Source: Caballeronia catudaia
GTDB taxonomy: Bacteria; Pseudomonadota; Gammaproteobacteria; Burkholderiales; Burkholderiaceae
Length of the DNA stretch: 61,822 bases
Direction: 5' to 3'
NCBI RefSeq assembly: GCF_001544755.2
Contig: NZ_FCOF02000039.1
Location: 1 to 61,822, forward strand
Below the pieces are notes generated by a model, which had not been told where the DNA came from, made no database searches, and saw nothing but the letters and a program-made list of their open reading frames with translations. Made by a program: the position numbers and the translations under genes. Of this stretch, positions 8,706-17,134 are shown one piece after another; positions within the stretch are counted from its first letter, which is position 1; the number at the start of each line of letters is the position of its first letter.

Positions 8706-9587
8706 TTAGCGCGACGGAACGGACCCGAAGGCACGCGGTGGCAAGATGAGTTCGTCACCAGCATCGGCAATCGCCTCTGTGAGCATCTGCCCTGCTTTCA
8801 CAACTTCGTTGCAGTAGGCCGGTAGGTTCTTTCGTTCCAATCGGTCCTCCCCGCCTGCGATGCCGACACTTCCGACGGCGAGTCCTTCTGCGTTGAAAAC
8901 GGGTGCCGACACTCCGAAAACGCCTTGATTGAACTCGCCGTGGCTGACAACAAAGCCGTCCTTTCGGATTGCCGCGAGTTTTTCTCGGAAGCCTTGCCAG
9001 TCAGTGCCCAGTGCCGCGCGCGCGATTGTGCGCTGATGTTGCTGAAAGATGCTTCTGAGCCGATGAGGGGGCACATACGGGAGGATCACCTTGGATGCAG
9101 CCCCAGAGAAGAGCGGCCGCCGTTGGCCTCGTGAGAAGAGATTAGGCGGGCTTCCTTCGGATAGGTCCTCCCTGATGCACATTACCGAATCCCGATATAG
9201 CGCACAAAGAAGGGCTGAATGCCCTGTACGCTTCACCAACTGGCGAAGAATCTTCCCCCCGGCCTTGTACAGCGGGTCGGACATGCGGATTTGACGGTCG
9301 AACTCAACGAATCGCGGGCCCAGGACGTATTTTCCGTTGGCAACCGCTTCAATCAGACCAGCTTCGTGAAGCGCTTTTATGTACCGATAGGACGTTGATC
9401 GTGACGTGCCCAAGTAATTCACCAGGTCGCTCACGGGTCGGACGGGTGCCGCTGGCGTAAACAGGTCGAGTATGCCCAACATGCGCCCGATGCTCGTCTG
9501 TGCTTCGCTTTCTTTTTTCGAGGCAGCTTCCGTGGAGTCGCTCAACTGTGATGTTTGCTTTGCAGTCGCTTTGGGCATTTTCTGCAT
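8706..9587 (-). CDS. IclR-family transcriptional regulator
   Basis: A regulator of about 293 residues with the IclR two-domain layout. The N-terminal winged helix-turn-helix contains SIGRMLGILDLF, then VSDLVNYLGTSRSTSYRYIKAL. The C-terminal effector domain contains KRTGHSALLCALY, SRGQRRPLFSGAASK and GVFGVSAPVFNAEG. IclR proteins usually respond to a small organic acid of the pathway they control. The open frame extends to a TTG at 9638, but the first ATGs are at 9587 and 9578; none has a strong Shine-Dalgarno, so the start is uncertain. It is embedded between the epimerase and the long minus-strand catabolic run, making it the likely local regulator. Operator-like inverted repeats lie upstream. 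Confidence 0.92.
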   Translation of the reverse strand: MQKMPKATAKQTSQLSDSTEAASKKESEAQTSIGRMLGILDLFTPAAPVRPVSDLVNYLGTSRSTSYRYIKALHEAGLIEAVANGKYVLGPRFVEFDRQIRMSDPLYKAGGKILRQLVKRTGHSALLCALYRDSVMCIREDLSEGSPPNLFSRGQRRPLFSGAASKVILPYVPPHRLRSIFQQHQRTIARAALGTDWQGFREKLAAIRKDGFVVSHGEFNQGVFGVSAPVFNAEGLAVGSVGIAGGEDRLERKNLPAYCNEVVKAGQMLTEAIADAGDELILPPRAFGSVPSR

Positions 9588-9680
9588 TCCGTGTGGCTTA
9601 ACCTGCGAAAAGTGGACCGGTTTGCTGGATCGGCCCAACTACTCGAGCGCTCACTGCTGAGGATTTGAGGACCGGTATTG

Positions 9681-9742
9681 TTCTCGCAATAAATGCGACG
9701 CAATTATATCAGAATGCGAGAATTTATTCGTATAATGAATAA
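9681..9742. promoter_or_regulatory. AT-rich inverted repeats upstream of the IclR gene
   Basis: Two perfect inverted repeats lie in a locally AT-rich patch: TTCTCGCA (9681-9688) with TGCGAGAA (9715-9722), and TTATTC (9724-9729) with GAATAA (9737-9742). A TATAAT-like hexamer reading toward IclR lies between the first arms. The segment also holds GAATTTATTC, with GAAT/ATTC arms resembling the split palindromes bound by IclR-family regulators. Autoregulation is inferred, not shown. Confidence 0.5.
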
Positions 9743-9866
9743 TTGAGTGGAAACTTCCGATCCCCGCGGATGTCTGCGTTCGGCCGAGCGGACTAGTCGA
9801 GCTGTCCTCAATACGTCGGTTCCCTACGCAGTCCACCGCTCGAAGAATTCCGCCTTCACTGTACCG

Positions 9867-11240
9867 TTAGATCGAGCTTGGCGCGGCTACACGTATGATG
9901 TCCGCCGCGTCTTCGAGCTCCTCAATGCGCCAAGAGCGCTGGCACATGGTTGTCGCCTCGAACCTAGAAATGTGAAGGAGCGCCTGTTGGTAGTATTTTT
10001 CGTTGATGTCATCGTCAGACATCGGGTTCATAACGCTTCCCTTGCAGTGCTCGATGGAAACAGTTTGCTCCTCGCCGCTCGCCAAAAGGACATGCAGGAC
10101 AGCACTTTCTGGAGGGATGGCATCATCCGTAAGCACGTTGATGCGATCCCTGAGTTGTGCAATACGCACGTCCTGAACCACTTGAGACTGGCCCTCAGCG
10201 ATGCTGGCGCGGCCGTACCAAAGTGCGGTTGCCACCCAATGAAACAGACTGACCTTAGCCTCGAGCACGTTCTCCGGATGCCGCCGAAAGCCGAGTGCCA
10301 TCGCGGACGGATGTGTGTGAAGGCGGACCTCTCTAATCTGGCGGCTGCGGTCTGCGCCTTGAGAGTGGTGCCATTGAAGAGCCGCATTGACGACCGGATG
10401 TATGACGGCCCCACACGGATAAGGTTTGTAAGCGAGAGCTTCCACCTCGAACGGGCTGCCAAGGGGAGGTAAGAGATATTCAAAGTGAGGCGTCCTGGAG
10501 AACAGACTCAAATATCCGTACTTTCCTTCCAATGGAGCACGAGGGCCGTCGAACCCGTGCTGCGCGAGAATCGCCGCGCGCAACCCGGTTTGTGCCGCAT
10601 GACCAAAAATTAAGGTGGCACTCATGCTGCCATGAGCAGCTCTAAATCCGGACGACTGAGTGGCGGCGATTCCTATCGCCCAGCCAATCTGCTCGGAGGT
10701 CAGTCGGAGTGCTTTGGCCGCAGCCGCTGCTGCGCCAACGCCGGCGGCAATGCCCGTCTGCGACCATCCGATATCGCCCTGAGCGGGAGGAACCGATACC
10801 GCCTTACTCAACCGACCGGCGATTTCGATGCCGAGCACCATCGACAGCAAGAAGTCGCTGCCAGTCAGGCGCTGCCGTTCTGCGAGAGCCAGAAGGGTCG
10901 TAGCGACTGCGCCACTGGGGTGTAAGAGCGCTTCCGAATGGGTGTCGTCAAACGAATAGGCCGCGGAGCTTAGGGCATTGATTAAAGCGGCCGTGAGAAC
11001 ATCTACGCGTTCAGGTCGGCCGAGAAGCGTACAGGTTTGGCCTCCGGCAAGCGGGATCAGTGCTCTAGCAGCCGTCTCGACGATTTCATGGCGGGATCCG
11101 CCGATACAACATCCTAAGATGTTGACCAAGGCTCGCTTCGCTGATTCACGCGACGACGGCGATAGATCGGTTGATGTCGTGCGAAAGACGAACGAGGCAA
11201 CGTCGTGAGTGAGCGTATCCGGCGGTGCTTTATCGTTCAT
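9867..11240 (-). CDS. MmgE/PrpD family protein (copy 1)
   Basis: A 457-residue MmgE/PrpD-family protein (PF03972). The family includes 2-methylcitrate dehydratase, aconitate decarboxylase and iminodisuccinate epimerase, all acting on branched or tricarboxylic acids without a metal cluster. Visible family features are the helical N-terminal domain (SAKRALVNILGCCIGG; FDDTHSEALLHPSGAV near residue 96) and the sequence KPYPCGAVIHP in the smaller domain. It is the last gene of the long minus-strand run that begins with the ABC importer. A second, much more diverged member is at 27449-28798. This protein keeps the DDTH and HPS motifs associated with the active site, while the second copy does not show them in the same form. 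Substrate unknown. Confidence 0.92.
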   Translation of the reverse strand: MNDKAPPDTLTHDVASFVFRTTSTDLSPSSRESAKRALVNILGCCIGGSRHEIVETAARALIPLAGGQTCTLLGRPERVDVLTAALINALSSAAYSFDDTHSEALLHPSGAVATTLLALAERQRLTGSDFLLSMVLGIEIAGRLSKAVSVPPAQGDIGWSQTGIAAGVGAAAAAAKALRLTSEQIGWAIGIAATQSSGFRAAHGSMSATLIFGHAAQTGLRAAILAQHGFDGPRAPLEGKYGYLSLFSRTPHFEYLLPPLGSPFEVEALAYKPYPCGAVIHPVVNAALQWHHSQGADRSRQIREVRLHTHPSAMALGFRRHPENVLEAKVSLFHWVATALWYGRASIAEGQSQVVQDVRIAQLRDRINVLTDDAIPPESAVLHVLLASGEEQTVSIEHCKGSVMNPMSDDDINEKYYQQALLHISRFEATTMCQRSWRIEELEDAADIIRVAAPSSI

Positions 11241-11367
11241 GAGGTTTCCGTTGATCCGAATGCAGGTGCATCACTGGCGTCTGGTCATTGTTTCAGCCGA
11301 CGCCGGTGGGCTAGACAATTACATAGATGATCGAGTTGCTCGAATTGCTCTCTAAGGGGCCCAAGGG

Positions 11368-12282
11368 CTATTGTTTGCCGCCGTTCAACTCTTCCGTATT
11401 GCGCAGTGACTGAGACTGCATGTAGAGGAAAACCTTCATGCTATCTTCGTCGCGATATCCGGCTGCCGCGGCTTCCTCATAGAGTTCAAGGATGCGCGGA
11501 GCGATCCAGGTAGGGGCGCCACACCGCTGCGCCTCCTCTAACAAGAGCGCTTCATCTTTTAGGCCAATGGTCAACGGGCCGTTGAACTTAAAGGTTCCCG
11601 TAAGAATTGCCGCCGGTACCTTGTCAGTGGTGGTGTAGTTGCGCGCAGAACCAGCATTGAAGACATCGTTAAGGACCTTCGGGTCAAGTCCAGCCTTGAT
11701 ACCCATCGCAAGGCCTTCAAACACCGCGAGGCGACCGGCCGCGGAGATGTGATTGTTGATCACCTTTGCGACTTGGGAGACCCCCGGTTTGGCGCCAAGA
11801 TAGAACAGCTTGGCTGCGAGTTTTTCTAGCACGGGTTTCCCAAGTTCGAAATCGTCCTCGGCGCCCGAGGCCAAGATTGCGAGAGTGCCGGCGCGTGCTC
11901 CAGGCGGACCGCCACTGACTGGCGCATCAATCATCCCGACACCGTCATCCCGTAGACGCGAAGCAATCGACTCGATCGTGCTGCTTCCAATAGTCGAGGT
12001 TTCAATATAGACGCATATTTCCTTGCCTTTGACCACGCCGAACTCGCCAAGGGCGACATCGAGGCTTGCTTCTCGCGAGGGCATCGATGCGATCACGATC
12101 GAACATGCATTCGCCACTTCCAACGGGCTTGCTGCAACCTTTGCTCCCAATCGTTGCAGTTCCTGCAGTGCTTCGGGATTGCGGTCGCACACAGTGAGAT
12201 CGACACCTTGCTCGAGCAGGCGTAGAGCCATCGGCTTCCCCATGTTGCCTACGCCAATTAGTCCCACTCTTAACGGATTCAT
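11368..12282 (-). CDS. NAD(P)-dependent 3-hydroxyisobutyrate dehydrogenase-family enzyme
   Basis: A 304-residue beta-hydroxyacid dehydrogenase. The N-terminal Rossmann motif GLIGVGNMGKPMA is at residues 6-18. The substrate-binding signature DAPVSGGPPGARAGTLAI is near 120, and the catalytic Lys lies in KVINNHISAAG near 170. The family oxidises 3-hydroxyisobutyrate, tartronate semialdehyde, 2-(hydroxymethyl)glutarate and similar acids. The start at 12282 (MNPLRVGLIG) is chosen because the Rossmann motif begins at once and GAGG lies upstream; the longer open frame adds 49 residues with no homology. It follows the CMD gene by 22 bases and belongs to the same operon. Confidence 0.94.
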   Translation of the reverse strand: MNPLRVGLIGVGNMGKPMALRLLEQGVDLTVCDRNPEALQELQRLGAKVAASPLEVANACSIVIASMPSREASLDVALGEFGVVKGKEICVYIETSTIGSSTIESIASRLRDDGVGMIDAPVSGGPPGARAGTLAILASGAEDDFELGKPVLEKLAAKLFYLGAKPGVSQVAKVINNHISAAGRLAVFEGLAMGIKAGLDPKVLNDVFNAGSARNYTTTDKVPAAILTGTFKFNGPLTIGLKDEALLLEEAQRCGAPTWIAPRILELYEEAAAAGYRDEDSMKVFLYMQSQSLRNTEELNGGKQ

Positions 12283-12304
12283 TGATGCCTCACACAAGAA
12301 AAAT

Positions 12305-12877
12305 TTATTCAATGCTTGCCGCTCTTTGCCCCCAACCTGCTGGCAGCTTGCCCGATGGCAGGGGAAGTTCTGCGGCATTAAGAATGAAAGCAAGCGTCGT
12401 GTAGTAGCCGCATACCGCGAGAACATCAAGGCTCGTCGCGCTACCGAATCGGCTTTTCAACGCACTGAAGGCGGAGTCCGATGGGCGGCCCTGCCAGGCA
12501 GTTTCGTACGCAAAATCGTAGATTAGTGAAGCGTCCGAATCCAGCGCATCCGGCCTTCGTCCCGTGCCCAATGACGTAATTACTTCATCTGACAAGCCAG
12601 CCTCCCGCCCAATACGCGCATGGGCGAGCCATTCATAGTCGCTGGACCATCGATGGGCGGTGACTAGAACAGCTATCTCGACCAAATGTCCTGGCAATCC
12701 TGTTCGAAAACGCAGATGTTCCCCGAGCGCCTGCAAGTGATTTGCGAGTTCGGGGTTATGAATCAATGCGATAAAGGGACCTTTTAGCGATCCTCTGGGG
12801 CCAGCGGCGATTGCGTCAGCGACTTGTCGCTGTCGAGGTGACATATCGTCTCGAGTCAGAATTTCATATTTGCTCAT
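12305..12877 (-). CDS. Carboxymuconolactone decarboxylase (CMD) family protein
   Basis: A 190-residue member of the CMD/AhpD-like fold. The conserved segment VEIAVLVTAHRWSSDYEWLAHARIGREAGLS lies at about residues 66-96 and contains the Glu and His that characterise the decarboxylase-like branch. The CxxC pair of AhpD peroxidases is absent (W-S-S-D takes its place), so peroxidase activity is unlikely. Its start lies inside the end of the nitrilase gene (14-base overlap), suggesting coupled translation. The family covers decarboxylases, hydrolases and proteins of unknown function, so the reaction is open. Confidence 0.9.
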   Translation of the reverse strand: MSKYEILTRDDMSPRQRQVADAIAAGPRGSLKGPFIALIHNPELANHLQALGEHLRFRTGLPGHLVEIAVLVTAHRWSSDYEWLAHARIGREAGLSDEVITSLGTGRRPDALDSDASLIYDFAYETAWQGRPSDSAFSALKSRFGSATSLDVLAVCGYYTTLAFILNAAELPLPSGKLPAGWGQRAASIE

Positions 12878-13733
12878 GCTTGATCTCTATGCTGTTCGCG
12901 AGAATATGGCTCGTTTCAAAAGCGCGGTCATGCGTAAGGGACGGCATGCGCGCCCTTGCGACCGACACGACGTCAAGGTCGATCTCGGCGCAGATGATAT
13001 CTGGCGCTTCGCCGGCCGCGGCAACCTCCTGCCCGTCCGGGTCGACGATTAAGGAGTGTCCGTAAGTCTCGTGACCGCCCGGGTGCGTCCCACAGGCGGC
13101 CGGAGCGACAACGAAGGCGCGATTTTCGATCGCGCGCGCTTTCAACAGGGTATGCCAATGTAGCGATCCTGTCGCCCGGGTGAATGCGGACGGCACAAGG
13201 AGAATCTGAGCACCCGACTGCGCCAAGGCCCGATAAAGTGCTGGAAAGCGCAGGTCATAGCAGACAGTAATTCCCAGCCGTCCCCAGGGAGTGCTAACAA
13301 GAACGGCTCTTGTCCCCGGCGTGTAGGAAGACGATTCGCGAATTGTCCTCCCGCTTGGTAACGTGGCGTCGAACATATGGATCTTGTCGTATCGGGCAAC
13401 GATTTCCCCTTGATCCGAGATGACAATTGACCGGTTAACGATGTTGCCTTCGTCTGTGCGAATGACGAGGGAGCCGAGTATCAGCCAGATGCGATGCTTT
13501 CGAGCAATCGAGACGAATTGAGGCAGTGCTAGATGATCTTCCTCACGAGCTGCGCTGTCGCGCATCGAACGGCCGCTCGCATGTAAGAAGAAGCTATATT
13601 CAGGGGTGGCGACTAGTGTCGCTCCCCTTTGGGCCGCGATCTCAATCGAACGTGAGACCTGATCTATGTTGGCTCGTAGGTCATCTGTCGGCGTAGTTTG
13701 CACACAACCGACGATGAAGCGTTCGTTGCTCAT
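12864..13733 (-). CDS. Carbon-nitrogen hydrolase (nitrilase superfamily amidase)
   Basis: A 289-residue cytoplasmic C-N hydrolase. The Glu-Lys-Cys catalytic triad is visible: E in ATPEYSFF near residue 45, K in RYDKIHMFD near 117, and C in ITVCYDLRFP near 154. These features fit the amidase side of the superfamily (omega-amidase and deaminated-glutathione-amidase-like proteins with CYDLRFP) rather than true nitrilases. It would hydrolyse an amide or carbamoyl group in the pathway and release ammonia. The start overlaps the stop of the BKACE gene by 4 bases (ATGA), and its end overlaps the CMD gene. Confidence 0.93.
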   Translation of the reverse strand: MSNERFIVGCVQTTPTDDLRANIDQVSRSIEIAAQRGATLVATPEYSFFLHASGRSMRDSAAREEDHLALPQFVSIARKHRIWLILGSLVIRTDEGNIVNRSIVISDQGEIVARYDKIHMFDATLPSGRTIRESSSYTPGTRAVLVSTPWGRLGITVCYDLRFPALYRALAQSGAQILLVPSAFTRATGSLHWHTLLKARAIENRAFVVAPAACGTHPGGHETYGHSLIVDPDGQEVAAAGEAPDIICAEIDLDVVSVARARMPSLTHDRAFETSHILANSIEIKHEQI

Positions 13734-14611
13734 GACTTTGCGATACCAAGGATCAATCGAGCTTCGTCCGGAGTGGCCAAACGTGTTCCGAGAAGCTCGA
13801 CAAGCTGTGAAGCTTTGCGCACAAGGGAGGCGTTGTCCGGGGCGAGCACCCCTTTTTCCAGATAAAGGTTATCCTCCAGGCCTACGCGTACATGGCCGCC
13901 GAGAAGCACCGATTGCGCGACCATTGGAAATTCCGACCTCGAGACTCCGAACGCAGCCCATTGTGAACCGACCGGCAATAGACTCTTCATCGCCGCGAGT
14001 ATCTCGGGAGTGGCTGGTGCTCCCCACGGCACGCCAAGGACCATCTGAAAGAGCGGCGTCGGTTCGAGCAGGCCTCGACGGATCATATCGATAGCCAACG
14101 CCACGTGTCCCGAGTCGAAGACTTCCAGTTCCGGTTTAACCCCAGCTCTGCGGACTTCTGCCGCAATGGCCTCCACGTGCGCCGGCACGTTGATGAGCGC
14201 ACCTTTGCCGAAGTTCAGTGTGCCCATATCCAGACTGCAAATCTCAGGCTTCAATTCCAAGATATGGTGGACGCGCTCAACAGGTGGACGGAGGTTGGAC
14301 CCTGCGCCCGCCAGGTTTGCTTCCGTGTCGCTAGGCACGAACCGGGCGCCCGGGCCGGTTGTGAGGTTGACGATGACGGGACTTCCACTGTCGCGAATGC
14401 GATCTACAACCTCGCGGTACAGCGCAAGATCCATACTTGGTTTGCCTGACTCGGGATTGCGAACGTGAATGTGAGCGATCGCCGCACCCGCTTCGCAGGC
14501 TTCAATTGCGGCGGTGGCAATTTGAGCGGGCGTCACGGGGACAGCCGGATATCGTCCGGCGGTGTCGTCACCGCCAGTGACTGCGCAAGTAAGGATGACA
14601 GGCTGCTGCAA
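13730..14611 (-). CDS. BKACE-family beta-keto acid cleavage enzyme
   Basis: A 293-residue zinc enzyme of the 3-keto-5-aminohexanoate cleavage family (BKACE, formerly DUF849). The family condenses a beta-keto acid with acetyl-CoA to give acetoacetate and a new acyl-CoA. The zinc-binding His pair is in AHIHVRNPESG near residue 46, and the later Glu in VGLEDNLYLEKG near 246. Other typical segments are MDLALYREV and SLDMGTLNFG. The start is a TTG at 14611 with AGGG about 7 bases upstream, and no ATG fits better. It heads an overlapping trio BKACE-amidase-CMD. Its presence implies that a 3-keto acid is a pathway intermediate. Confidence 0.93.
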   Translation of the reverse strand: MQQPVILTCAVTGGDDTAGRYPAVPVTPAQIATAAIEACEAGAAIAHIHVRNPESGKPSMDLALYREVVDRIRDSGSPVIVNLTTGPGARFVPSDTEANLAGAGSNLRPPVERVHHILELKPEICSLDMGTLNFGKGALINVPAHVEAIAAEVRRAGVKPELEVFDSGHVALAIDMIRRGLLEPTPLFQMVLGVPWGAPATPEILAAMKSLLPVGSQWAAFGVSRSEFPMVAQSVLLGGHVRVGLEDNLYLEKGVLAPDNASLVRKASQLVELLGTRLATPDEARLILGIAKS

Positions 14612-14733
14612 GATAATCCCTCAATATGTCAATGAAAAACGCGTCACTGTGCTAGGTGACATCGTGAACTTGGTGAGCCGACTCATGCTGACTGTCGGCC
14701 AGCCGTTCGATCGGGTGGGGCACGATTAAGTCG

Positions 14734-16158
14734 TCAACGGTCAACAAACCCGATCATTGCCTTGACTTCGAGATACTCTTCCAAACCGAACACTCCCATC
14801 TCCCGCCCGTTCCCTGACTGTTTGTAACCACCCATCGGCGCCGCCGGGTTCGAAGCGACTCCGTTCAGAAAAACACGGCCTGCGCGCATGCGAGATCCGA
14901 CTTCGTGTCCCGTTTTCCTGTCGGATGTAAATACATAGGCCCCGAGGCCGTAGCGGGTGCCATTGGCAATTTCCAATGCTTGTTCTATGGAGCGATAAGG
15001 CATGACAGCGAGTACGGGGCCAAAGATTTCCTCTTGTGCAATCGTCATCTCTGGCTTTACGTCTGCGAACACAGTCGGCTTGACGAAGTAGCCGCTCGTG
15101 AGTTCTGGCGGGCGTCCAAGCCCCCCACAAACGAGGCGAGCGCCTTCGTCGATACCCTTCTGGATGTACATTTGTACTCGATCGAATTGAGCCTTGTTCA
15201 CGACCGGACCAAGGGTCGTTGAAGCGTCCTCCGGATCTCCAACTTTGATCTTTTTGACCTCTTCACAAAGCAGGTCGATAGCCTGATCAAGCTGGTCCTC
15301 ATGTACAAGCATGCGAGACGGAGCGTGACAAGATTGTCCGCTGTTAGAGAAGCAGCGAGCAATGTTCCACTGGGCGGCCTGACGAAGGTCAGCGTCGGGC
15401 AACACGATGTTGGCAGACTTGCCGCCGAGTTCCTGACAGACGCGCTTGACGGATGCCGCGGCCGCTTGAGCTACCTGCACTCCCGCCCTGGTCGAACCGG
15501 TAAAGGATACGAGGTCAATATCTGGATGGGTGCTGATAGCATGGCCCACCGTTGGCCCATCGCCGATCACCAGATTAAACACGCCCGGCGGAACACCCGC
15601 TGCGTCCAGAATTTCAGTCAGAATGATGGCGCTCAGTGGCGTGAACTCGCTTGGCTTGGCAACAACGGTACAGCCCGCTGCAAACGCGGACGACAACTTC
15701 GTGCAGAGAATTTGCACGGGCCAGTTCCACGCGGTGATAAGTCCGCAGACACCGATAGGCTCGCGTCGAATGACGTTGACGCCCTCCTGAACTTCGAAGT
15801 TGTATCCGCGAAGGGTGGTAATCGCCTGTTGGAAACCCTGTAGCGCAGCTTGGGTCATGATGACCTGCGACTTAGGAGAGCCCATCTCAAGGGTGATAGC
15901 GGCCATCAGATCCTTCTGGCGTGCTTGGTAGACCTCGATGATTCTCTCGAACAGGGCAATCCTTTCCTCCTTGGAGGTTTCGGAGAAGGAGGGAAATGCC
16001 TTTCTGGCCGCCTTGACGGCGAGATCCACGTCGCGCGCGCTCGCGAGACAGACGCTTGCAATCGGCTTCTCAGTTGTTGGGCTGATCAGTTCGAGCCTTT
16101 TCGGGTCGACCGGAGCTACCCATTGGCCATCAATATAAATTGTCTCGTGATTTCTCAT
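14734..16158 (-). CDS. NAD(P)-dependent aldehyde dehydrogenase (copy 1)
   Basis: A 474-residue aldehyde dehydrogenase. The catalytic Cys is in NSGQSCHAPSRM near residue 275 and the general-base Glu in CQELGGKSANIV near 242; the NAD-binding FTGSTRAG is near 220. It oxidises an aldehyde intermediate to the acid. I chose the ATG at 16158 (MRNHETIYIDGQW), where family homology begins; the open frame extends 17 codons further. It lies between an SDR and the BKACE gene in the same orientation. A second aldehyde dehydrogenase is at 45798-47294. Confidence 0.95.
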   Translation of the reverse strand: MRNHETIYIDGQWVAPVDPKRLELISPTTEKPIASVCLASARDVDLAVKAARKAFPSFSETSKEERIALFERIIEVYQARQKDLMAAITLEMGSPKSQVIMTQAALQGFQQAITTLRGYNFEVQEGVNVIRREPIGVCGLITAWNWPVQILCTKLSSAFAAGCTVVAKPSEFTPLSAIILTEILDAAGVPPGVFNLVIGDGPTVGHAISTHPDIDLVSFTGSTRAGVQVAQAAAASVKRVCQELGGKSANIVLPDADLRQAAQWNIARCFSNSGQSCHAPSRMLVHEDQLDQAIDLLCEEVKKIKVGDPEDASTTLGPVVNKAQFDRVQMYIQKGIDEGARLVCGGLGRPPELTSGYFVKPTVFADVKPEMTIAQEEIFGPVLAVMPYRSIEQALEIANGTRYGLGAYVFTSDRKTGHEVGSRMRAGRVFLNGVASNPAAPMGGYKQSGNGREMGVFGLEEYLEVKAMIGFVDR

Positions 16159-16236
16159 GACGTTAAGCCTCTTCTCAGCAATGGGACGAAAGCGCGAGGC
16201 CGCTTTCAAAGTATGTGGACTCGACCTTAGTGCGAC

Positions 16237-17061
16237 TCAGTTACTGTGGGTGTAACCGCCGTCGCACGCGATTGTTTGGCCGGTTATGAAAGCCGAAGCG
16301 TTCGTGGAGAGGAAGATCGCAAGCCCCACCAAGTCTGTGGGCAACTGGCCCTTGCGCAGACATTGTTCGCTGAGAAGCTGGACGCGTCGCTCCTGCGTTG
16401 GATTAACAGCGCGGTCAACCTCCGTCGCGACGGCTCCCGGGCGGATCGCGTTTACCGTGATGCCGAATGGTCCGAGTTCACGAGCAAGAGAATTCGTCAT
16501 TCCGATGATTGCGGACTTCGATGTGACGTAGTGGAGGTAGTTAGCGACCCCCCTAGGGACAGAGTCAGAAGATGTGTTGATAATGCGTCCCCAGTTGGCC
16601 TTGCGCATGGCCGGAGCGACGGCCCTTGCGCATAGAAAAGTGCCAGTGATGTTGATGCGCATCACACGCTCCCATTCTTCAAGGGGAATTTCATCAAAAG
16701 GGCGCTTTGGCAGGGTTGCGAAGATTGCTGCGTTATTAATGAGCGTATCTACGCGGCCGTACTTGTTGAGGGCGCTCTCAACCATCGCGTCGACAGATTC
16801 CCTATCGCCCACGTCCACGGATACGGCCATGGACCGACCGCCAGCTCGCTCGATCTCGGCACAAACCCGTTTCGCGTTTTCGACGTTCAGATCCGCCACA
16901 ACTGGGATCGCGCCGGCCGCCGCAAACTGCCGCGCATACTCGCGCCCGATCCCTTGACCTGCTCCAGTGATGACTACCACGCGCTCCTTAACGCTGAAAT
17001 CGCGAGCCGACTCGGGCACGCCTGAGTCATCGGGTGCGTGAACGCTTGTTTGTTGATTCAT
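16237..17061 (-). CDS. SDR-family oxidoreductase
   Basis: A 274-residue classical short-chain dehydrogenase. The cofactor motif TGAGQGIG is near residue 35, NNAA near 110, and the catalytic Ser and Tyr-x3-Lys in NTSSDS and HYVTSKSAI near 160-180. The C-terminal end ITGQTIACDGGY is typical. It would interconvert an alcohol and ketone in the pathway. The start at 17061 has GGAGA six bases upstream. It sits between the aldehyde dehydrogenase and the ABC binding protein. Confidence 0.94.
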   Translation of the reverse strand: MNQQTSVHAPDDSGVPESARDFSVKERVVVITGAGQGIGREYARQFAAAGAIPVVADLNVENAKRVCAEIERAGGRSMAVSVDVGDRESVDAMVESALNKYGRVDTLINNAAIFATLPKRPFDEIPLEEWERVMRINITGTFLCARAVAPAMRKANWGRIINTSSDSVPRGVANYLHYVTSKSAIIGMTNSLARELGPFGITVNAIRPGAVATEVDRAVNPTQERRVQLLSEQCLRKGQLPTDLVGLAIFLSTNASAFITGQTIACDGGYTHSN

Positions 17062-17134
17062 CTCGAGTCTCCGATATCTAAAAGCATGAGCAGCTTCATA
17101 CAAAGCTGGCTAGGTAGGAATTCAATGACAGGCG

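Noticed and set aside
9747..10472. A 241-codon plus-strand open frame
   Set aside because: It lies mostly antisense to the MmgE/PrpD gene and has no recognisable domain.
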